Notes under the pieces: model-generated
Seen by the model: the letters and a program-made list of their open reading frames with translations, nothing else
The model's database searches: none
Told to the model about the DNA's origin: nothing
Position numbers and translations under genes: made by a program
Assembly (NCBI GenBank): GCA_030840545.1
Contig: JAVEEH010000165.1
Span: 1-9,861 of the forward strand
Origin: Frankiaceae bacterium
GTDB lineage: Bacteria > Actinomycetota > Actinomycetes > JAFAQI01
Length of the DNA stretch: 9,861 nt
Reading direction: 5' to 3'
Shown: in pieces, positions 5,899 through 9,861 of the stretch
How positions within the stretch are numbered: the first letter of the stretch is position 1
How the letters are laid out: every line of letters begins with the position of its first letter

Positions 5899-6687
5899 TC
5901 AGGAGACGCGCTTGTAGGCGCGGACGGCGAGGGGCATGAACACCGCGACGATGGCGGCGATCCAGACGATCGACAGCCAGAGGTTGTCACCCATCGGCGT
6001 CACGCGCGTGTCACCGAGTGCGAGTGCGCGCAGCGCGTTGATCACGTGCGTGACCGGCTGGTTGACGGCGAAGGCCTGCAGCCAGCCCGGCATCGACTGC
6101 ACCGGGACGAACGCCGAGGACACGAAGGTCAGGGGGAAGAGCCAGATCAGCCCGAAGGCCTGCACCGCCTCCTCCTGCCGCAATGCCAAGCCGATGAACA
6201 TCGACACGCAGCACAGCGCGAGGCCGAACGCCTCGGCGAGAGCGATCATGCCAAGGGCTGCACCCACGCCGCCGGAGAAGCGAAAGCCCACCGCGTAGCC
6301 CACCGCGATGATCACCAGCAGCGTGACGAGCATCCGGAAGCCGTCCGCCGCGAGCCGGCCGAGCAGCACCGCCGACCGGGCGATGGGCATCACGCGCAGC
6401 CGGTCGATGACACCCTTCTGCGCCTCGATCGCCAGCGAGATCGCGGTCGCCATCGTCGCGAAGGCCGCGGTCTGCCCGATGACGCCGGGCAGCAGGTAGT
6501 TGACATAGCCGCCCGGGATCGCGACCGGGATCGCGCCACCGAAAACGAAGCGGAAGAGCAGCGTGAAGATCGTCGGCTGCACGATGGTGAAGACGAGGTA
6601 CGCCGGCACCCGGCGCCACACCGTCAGATTGCGCCAGGTGAGCACCCAGGCGTCGTTGACGGCCCAGCGCAACGACTGCTCGGTCAT
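5899..6687 (-). CDS. ABC-2 type exporter permease (DrrB-like)
   Basis: This is the membrane half of an ABC-2 exporter, 262 residues with about six transmembrane segments (roughly 28-48, 63-87, 116-136, 142-168, 176-196, 236-257) and an N-terminal amphipathic stretch around residues 5-26. The cytoplasmic loop EAQKGVIDRLRVMPIAR (88-104) is the characteristic DrrB/ABC-2 coupling segment. The ATG at 6687 overlaps the ATPase stop codon as ATGA, so the two subunits are translationally coupled and surely form one complex. DrrAB systems export drugs, lipids or polyketides; the substrate cannot be read from this sequence, and no biosynthetic genes adjoin it. The gene is followed directly by a strong stem-loop block. 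Confidence 0.92.
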   Translation of the reverse strand: MTEQSLRWAVNDAWVLTWRNLTVWRRVPAYLVFTIVQPTIFTLLFRFVFGGAIPVAIPGGYVNYLLPGVIGQTAAFATMATAISLAIEAQKGVIDRLRVMPIARSAVLLGRLAADGFRMLVTLLVIIAVGYAVGFRFSGGVGAALGMIALAEAFGLALCCVSMFIGLALRQEEAVQAFGLIWLFPLTFVSSAFVPVQSMPGWLQAFAVNQPVTHVINALRALALGDTRVTPMGDNLWLSIVWIAAIVAVFMPLAVRAYKRVS

Positions 6688-7673
6688 GCCGTCACCTCGT
6701 CCGCTACCGCCGCCGCGGCATGACCCGTGAGCGCAAGGAAGACGTCGTCCAGAGACGGCCGGCGCAGCGACAGACCGGCGGACTCGACGCCGGCAGCATC
6801 GAGACGACGAACGGTCTCCACCAGCGCCTCGGAGCCGCGCGAGCCGACACGGATGGCGACCTGGCCACGGTGGCGGTCGAGCACCGGATCGCCCTCCCCC
6901 AGCGTGTCAATCGCCGCGATGGCGTCGTCGATCCGGGACCGGTCCGGCACGGTGAACTCGACGACGTCGCCGCCGATCCGACCCTTGAGCTCCTCGGCCG
7001 TGCCCTCGGCGATCACCTGACCGTGGTCGATGACGATGATGTCGTCGGCGAGCTCGTCGGCTTCGTCCAAATACTGCGTCGTGAGCAGCAGGGTGGTGCC
7101 ACCGGCAACGAGGGTGCGAATGACATCCCACATCGCCAGCCGGCTGCGCGGGTCGAGCCCGGTGGTCGGCTCGTCGAGGAACAACACCGCAGGATGCGCG
7201 ACCAGGCTGGCGGCAAGGTCGAGGCGCCGCAGCATGCCGCCCGAGTAGGTCTTGGCAGCGCGGTCGGCGGCGTCCTCGAGATCGAACTGCGCCAGCAGGT
7301 CGCCCGCCCGGGCCCGGGCTTGCGTCCGGGTCAGATGATGCAGCCGGCCGACCATCTCCAAGTTCTCGTGACCCGTGAGCTCGTCGACGATTGCGGTCGA
7401 CTGCCCGGCCAGACCGATGACGTTGCGCACGGCCGCTGCTTCCCGGACGACGTCATGGTCCTCGACGAACGCCCGGCCGGCGTCGGGTTGGAGCAACGTC
7501 GTGAGGATGCGGACCGCCGTCGTCTTGCCCGCACCGTTGGGACCGAGTACGCCGAGCACGGTGCCCCGCTGCACCGCGAAGTCGATGCCGCGCAACGCCT
7601 CGACCTTGCCGAAGGACTTGCGCAGCCCTTCGACGACGATCGCCTTGTCGCCGGCATTGGTGGGGGCGGTCAC
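6684..7673 (-). CDS. ABC-2 type exporter ATP-binding subunit (DrrA-like)
   Basis: This is a 329-residue ATPase driving the ABC-2 permease encoded next to it. Walker A is GPNGAGKT (44-51), the Q-loop Gln is residue 91 in LAGQST, the signature is YSGGM (143-147), Walker B is VLFLDE (163-168), the D-loop is GLD (172-174), and TTQYLDEADELAD (198-210) has Gln200 where most ABC ATPases have the switch His. Gln at this place is usual in DrrA relatives. The C-terminal 100 residues fit the DrrA-type accessory domain ending in SLRRPSLDDVFLALTG. The GTG start at 7673 has no ribosome-binding site; an in-frame stop lies four codons upstream, so this is the longest possible start. TAGTGT 6 bases upstream suggests leaderless expression. 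The gene starts only 14 bp after a strong terminator. Confidence 0.93.
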   Translation of the reverse strand: MTAPTNAGDKAIVVEGLRKSFGKVEALRGIDFAVQRGTVLGVLGPNGAGKTTAVRILTTLLQPDAGRAFVEDHDVVREAAAVRNVIGLAGQSTAIVDELTGHENLEMVGRLHHLTRTQARARAGDLLAQFDLEDAADRAAKTYSGGMLRRLDLAASLVAHPAVLFLDEPTTGLDPRSRLAMWDVIRTLVAGGTTLLLTTQYLDEADELADDIIVIDHGQVIAEGTAEELKGRIGGDVVEFTVPDRSRIDDAIAAIDTLGEGDPVLDRHRGQVAIRVGSRGSEALVETVRRLDAAGVESAGLSLRRPSLDDVFLALTGHAAAAVADEVTA

Positions 7674-7679
7674 CGCACG

Positions 7680-7685
7680 ACACTA
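7680..7685 (-). promoter_or_regulatory. Leaderless-type -10 element for the DrrA-like gene
   Basis: Read on the minus strand this is TAGTGT, a TANNNT match occupying -12 to -7 relative to GTG 7673, which is ideal for transcription starting at the start codon. The -35 position falls inside the terminator stem at 7687-7719, so promoter and terminator share DNA. Lack of a Shine-Dalgarno sequence supports the reading, but it is not proof. Confidence 0.45.
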
Positions 7686-7686
7686 A

Positions 7687-7719
7687 CGAAAAGCCCGGGC
7701 CGACGGCCCGGGCTTTTCG
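7687..7719. terminator. Strong terminator, perfect 15-bp hairpin
   Basis: 7687-7701 and 7705-7719 are perfect reverse complements with a 3-base loop (gac). The stem has a GC-rich core and an AAAA/TTTT arm at its base, so TTTT follows the GC core in both directions. It lies 15 bp after the stop of the secreted-protein gene (7735) and most likely ends that transcript. It also lies just upstream of the DrrA-like gene, insulating it from read-through. Confidence 0.88.
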
Positions 7720-7734
7720 CGCGTAGGTGAATCG

Positions 7735-8826
7735 TCAGGCGTGCGTGATCTCGCAGCCACCCTTGTTGGCGTTGAAGTCGTTGCCCCAGGTGGACTGGAC
7801 GGCGAACGACCCGGTCGACAGCGCGAGGTTGGCCGACGCGCCCTGCCCGGAGGAGATCCAGGCGCACTTGTCGCCATTCTCCTGGCCCTGCAGATCGGTC
7901 CAGCCACCGGCCGGGAACTGGTCGGTGATGGTCTCGGCGTACTCGTGACCGAAGACGATCGTCACGCCGTCAAGCGTGCCCGCTGCACCCGCGTTGACGA
8001 AGTTCTGGCCGCAGCTCGAGCCCATGTCGGGGATGTAGGGGTCGTTCGAGTAGGCGATGTCGCCGTTGGCCGAGCTGGTGAAGTCGTGCCATGCGCACCA
8101 CGTGCTCGACGTCGTGTTGTAGCCGTCCGGGTGGGTGCCCGTCGGTGACAGGACGATGTACTGCGCGTTGCGGTTGGCGGCGCTGGTCGTGTTGCCGAAG
8201 TGTCCGGCAGCGTTGACGGCCTCCTGGGCTATCTGCGCCGCGGTCGCCTGGCTCGGCGCCGGTGCAGCGTTGTCGACCCAGACACCGGCAAGCGCGCCGC
8301 CGGTCGGGTAGCCCACATGCGGGGCGCTTGCCGGGCACGTCTTGGCGCCGGAAGCCACGCCCTCGCAGTACTGCTTCATGACCCGGGACCAACCCTCGTT
8401 GTTGGTGCCGAGGCCCTTGAAGAACGCCTGCACCCGAGGCGCGGTTCCCTGCGGGTCGCCCGTCAGCGTGGTGTTGCCGTTGGCGTCCGTGCCGGCGGTG
8501 CCCCACTGGGCGCCCCAGAACACGGCGTAGACCTTCGGGGCGCCGGTAGTGACGCCGACTCCGTTGACACCGCCGCCGTAGGTGAGCTGGAAGTTCAAGC
8601 CGGGCAGGCCCAGGCCGAGCGCCTTGTTGTAGTCGCCGGCGAGCTTGTGCTCCAGCGTCGGCACGAGACCGTGCCGGTAGGAGTGCGTGGCGGCCTGGAC
8701 CGTCTGAGCCGGCGACGACGCCAGCGCGAGGGCCGGGAGCGCGACACCGACCAGACTGACGGACGCGGCGGCGAGCGCGACGCGCCCTCGGCGGCTGATG
8801 GGAGCCCTGCCTGCGGTTCGTGGCAT
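7735..8826 (-). CDS. Secreted PHI-1/EXORDIUM-like protein with HExxE motif
   Basis: This is a 363-residue exported protein. The N-terminus has a twin-arginine-like SRRGRVALAA (11-20) and a hydrophobic stretch to about 36, followed by a plausible signal peptidase site after LALA. The mature part opens a domain at TTGAPKVYAVFWGAQWG (93-109), reminiscent of the plant phosphate-induced/EXORDIUM family. It later has GHEYAETITD (293-302), GWTD (308-311) and ENGDKCAW (316-323), which parallel that family's HELxE...NAWY...EIADLC block. His294, Glu295 and Glu298 could form a zincin-like metal site; protease activity is inference. Six cysteines (154, 164, 244, 272, 321, 358) could make three disulfides. 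The ATG at 8826 is preceded by AAGGAG (8843-8838, 11-base spacing) and GAGG (4-base spacing). It appears monocistronic, with its own terminator at 7687-7719. Confidence 0.72.
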   Translation of the reverse strand: MPRTAGRAPISRRGRVALAAASVSLVGVALPALALASSPAQTVQAATHSYRHGLVPTLEHKLAGDYNKALGLGLPGLNFQLTYGGGVNGVGVTTGAPKVYAVFWGAQWGTAGTDANGNTTLTGDPQGTAPRVQAFFKGLGTNNEGWSRVMKQYCEGVASGAKTCPASAPHVGYPTGGALAGVWVDNAAPAPSQATAAQIAQEAVNAAGHFGNTTSAANRNAQYIVLSPTGTHPDGYNTTSSTWCAWHDFTSSANGDIAYSNDPYIPDMGSSCGQNFVNAGAAGTLDGVTIVFGHEYAETITDQFPAGGWTDLQGQENGDKCAWISSGQGASANLALSTGSFAVQSTWGNDFNANKGGCEITHA

Positions 8827-8837
8827 GCGACCTCGAT

Positions 8838-8877
8838 CTCCTTCTGTGCGTCTCCGGAGGCGAACGCCTCCCGAAGG
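8838..8877 (-). promoter_or_regulatory. Possible leader hairpin near ribosome-binding site
   Basis: In the minus-strand leader, a perfect 6-bp stem with a 4-base loop spans 8871-8856. The flanking CCTTC (8877-8873) can pair with GAAGG (8844-8840), which overlaps the AAGGAG ribosome-binding site of the secreted-protein gene. The outer pairing is only 5 bp with an 11-base unpaired stretch, so sequestration of the ribosome-binding site is only a possibility. Confidence 0.28.
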
Positions 8878-8912
8878 ACAACGGGGCTCGCAGCCACATC
8901 TCGCGGGCTCGG

Positions 8913-8929
8913 ACGGACTATTTGTCCGT
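8913..8929. terminator. Inverted repeat over the glcF-like stop codon
   Basis: ACGGAC (8913-8918) and GTCCGT (8924-8929) form a perfect 6-bp stem with a 5-base loop that spans the TAG stop (8920-8918) of the Fe-S subunit gene. There is no T-tract. It could be a weak terminator or an operator for the downstream secreted-protein gene. The 91-bp gap to 8827 shows no clear promoter hexamers. Confidence 0.3.
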
Positions 8930-9861
8930 ATTCCTACCGATCATCTCCGCTGCCGTCCCCCGCAAGGAGGCGTCGAGAACCTGGACCGTGTGGGCCATCC
9001 GCATCGGCTGGCCGGCCCGCTCGAGCGCGGCCTGCACCTGCATGAGGCAGCCCGGGTTGGCCGTGACAAGGACCTCCGCGCCGGTGCGCGCGACGTTGGC
9101 TGCCTTGCGGTCGCCGAGCTCGGCCGCGGTGGCCGGCTGGAGGAGGTTGTAGACGCCTGCCGAGCCGCAGCAGATGTCCGGCTCCAAGATCTCGCGCACC
9201 TGCAGGTCCGGGATGCCGGCGAGCAGGGCCCGGGGCTGGGCGCGGATGCCCTGGGCATGGGCCAGGTGGCAGGCATCGTGGTAGGCCACGGTCACCGGCA
9301 ACGGATGCCGTGCCGCCACCGGGCCGAGCTCGACCAGCAGCTCGCTGACGTCCCGGACACGTCGCGACAGGGCCTCGGCCCGGCGCTGCCAGGCCGGAAC
9401 GTCGCGCAGCAGCCAGCCATAGTCCTTCATCGACGATCCGCAACCGGCGGCGTTCACCACGATCGCGTCGACCTGCAGCGCCTCGAACGTCGCGATCAGT
9501 CGCTTGGCCAACGCGACCGCCTGCGCCTCACGACCCATGTGCAACGACAGCGCTCCGCAGCACCCTTGGACGCGCGGAGCCAGCACGTCGCACCCTTCGG
9601 CGGCGAGCACGCGCGCCGTGGCCGCGTTCACCTCGCTGAAGAACTCGCGCTGCACGCAACCGAGCAACAACGCCACCCGAGCCCGGCGCGAGCCGACGGC
9701 GACGGTCAGCTCCGGGACCGGCTCGACCGGCCCGAGTGGTGGGAGCAGCTGCTCCATCGCGGCCAGGGTCGGCGGAAGGTGCAGGCGACGGAACAGTCGT
9801 TGCCCGCCGACCCGCTGGTAGGCGCGCAGCGCTGGCCGCAGCGCGCGCAGCCGCCGGGGGT
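8918..9861 (-). CDS. glcF: Glycolate oxidase iron-sulfur subunit-like protein (GlcF), N-terminus cut by window edge
   Basis: This is the electron-transfer subunit of a glycolate/lactate-type dehydrogenase, taking electrons from a flavin subunit (GlcD/GlcE) at the inner membrane face. The frame is open to the right edge, giving 313 visible residues of the usual 400-430. The missing part should hold the two 4Fe-4S ferredoxin motifs. Numbering from Met at 9757, two CCG (cysteine-rich) domains are seen. Domain 1 has Cys34 (LLGCVQ), Cys66-Cys67 (QGCCGALSLHMG) and Cys106 (AAGCGSS). Domain 2 has Cys163 (YHDACH), Cys196-Cys197 (DICCGSAG) and Cys237 (NPGCLMQ). The full CX(n)CCG pattern is intact in both. 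The 34 codons before Met9757 continue in the family's style (basic helical linker, then LPPTLAAMEQLLPPL), so that Met is internal. The partner genes glcD/glcE would lie upstream, off-window. Assignment to glycolate rather than lactate is by family resemblance only. Confidence 0.88.
   Translation of the reverse strand, partial: PRRLRALRPALRAYQRVGGQRLFRRLHLPPTLAAMEQLLPPLGPVEPVPELTVAVGSRRARVALLLGCVQREFFSEVNAATARVLAAEGCDVLAPRVQGCCGALSLHMGREAQAVALAKRLIATFEALQVDAIVVNAAGCGSSMKDYGWLLRDVPAWQRRAEALSRRVRDVSELLVELGPVAARHPLPVTVAYHDACHLAHAQGIRAQPRALLAGIPDLQVREILEPDICCGSAGVYNLLQPATAAELGDRKAANVARTGAEVLVTANPGCLMQVQAALERAGQPMRMAHTVQVLDASLRGTAAEMIGRNTDK

Noticed and set aside
5829..5990. N-terminal extension of the helicase to GTG 5990
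   Set aside because: It would run through the permease C-terminus and the stem-loop block, and its residues are unlike a folded domain.
5899..7673. Reading the DrrAB-like pair as part of an antibiotic cluster
   Set aside because: No biosynthetic genes adjoin it in this window; such exporters are frequently found alone.
5827..7730. Plus-strand open frames (298 and 336 codons) opposite the exporter genes
   Set aside because: Low-complexity, His/Arg/Asp-rich translations without homology, antisense to intact DrrA/DrrB-like genes.
8200..9045. Plus-strand open frame of 281 codons across the secreted-protein gene and the spacer
   Set aside because: No motif and no credible start context; it runs across a clear intergenic gap and the opposite-strand signal peptide region.
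1..9861. CRISPR arrays, tRNA/rRNA genes, insertion sequences, attachment sites
   Set aside because: No regularly spaced repeats, no cloverleaf-like sequences, and no transposase or integrase motifs were seen on either strand.

Overview
This is a high-GC chromosomal window with the character of Actinomycetota. The main pointers are an Sdh1-type succinate dehydrogenase whose subunit order matches mycobacteria, a DUF7455 small zinc-ribbon-like protein, a streptomycete-like GT20 trehalose-phosphate synthase, a DrrA/DrrB-like exporter, and several starts without a Shine-Dalgarno sequence but with a TANNNT hexamer close upstream. I cannot name a genus. Nine protein genes are visible. Eight lie on the minus strand and only the 66-residue DUF7455 gene lies on the plus strand. 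Both edges cut through genes.

Layout from left to right. 1-547: 5' end of the Sdh1 flavoprotein gene. 560-1387: its membrane anchor, which is transcribed first. 1388-1476: divergent intergenic region holding a CRP/GlxR-like TGTG-N8-CACA palindrome. 1477-1677 (+): DUF7455 gene, convergent with the next one. 1692-3185: GT20 alpha,alpha-trehalose-phosphate synthase. 3212-4051: stand-alone ABC ATPase, 26 bp upstream of the GT20 gene and probably cotranscribed with it. 4107-5828: superfamily 2 helicase. 5829-5898: spacer dominated by nested, mutually exclusive stem-loops. 5899-6687 and 6684-7673: ABC-2 permease and DrrA-like ATPase with a 4-bp ATGA overlap. 7687-7719: perfect 15-bp terminator hairpin placed directly against a probable leaderless promoter for the ATPase. 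7735-8826: secreted PHI-1/EXORDIUM-like protein with an HExxE motif. 8918-9861: C-terminal three quarters of a GlcF-like iron-sulfur oxidoreductase subunit.

Functionally, the two edge genes are respiratory: the Sdh1 complex feeds electrons from succinate to menaquinone, and the GlcF-like subunit belongs to a glycolate/lactate-type oxidase. The middle holds compatible-solute synthesis (trehalose-6-phosphate), a DNA/RNA helicase, and a drug-exporter-type ABC pair. I found no mobile element, tRNA, rRNA or CRISPR array, and no convincing new multi-gene system. The most interesting points are small in scale: the regulatory architecture at 5847-5898 and 7673-7719, the cysteine-rich Sdh anchor, the mixed sequence signature of the GT20 enzyme, and the secreted HExxE protein.
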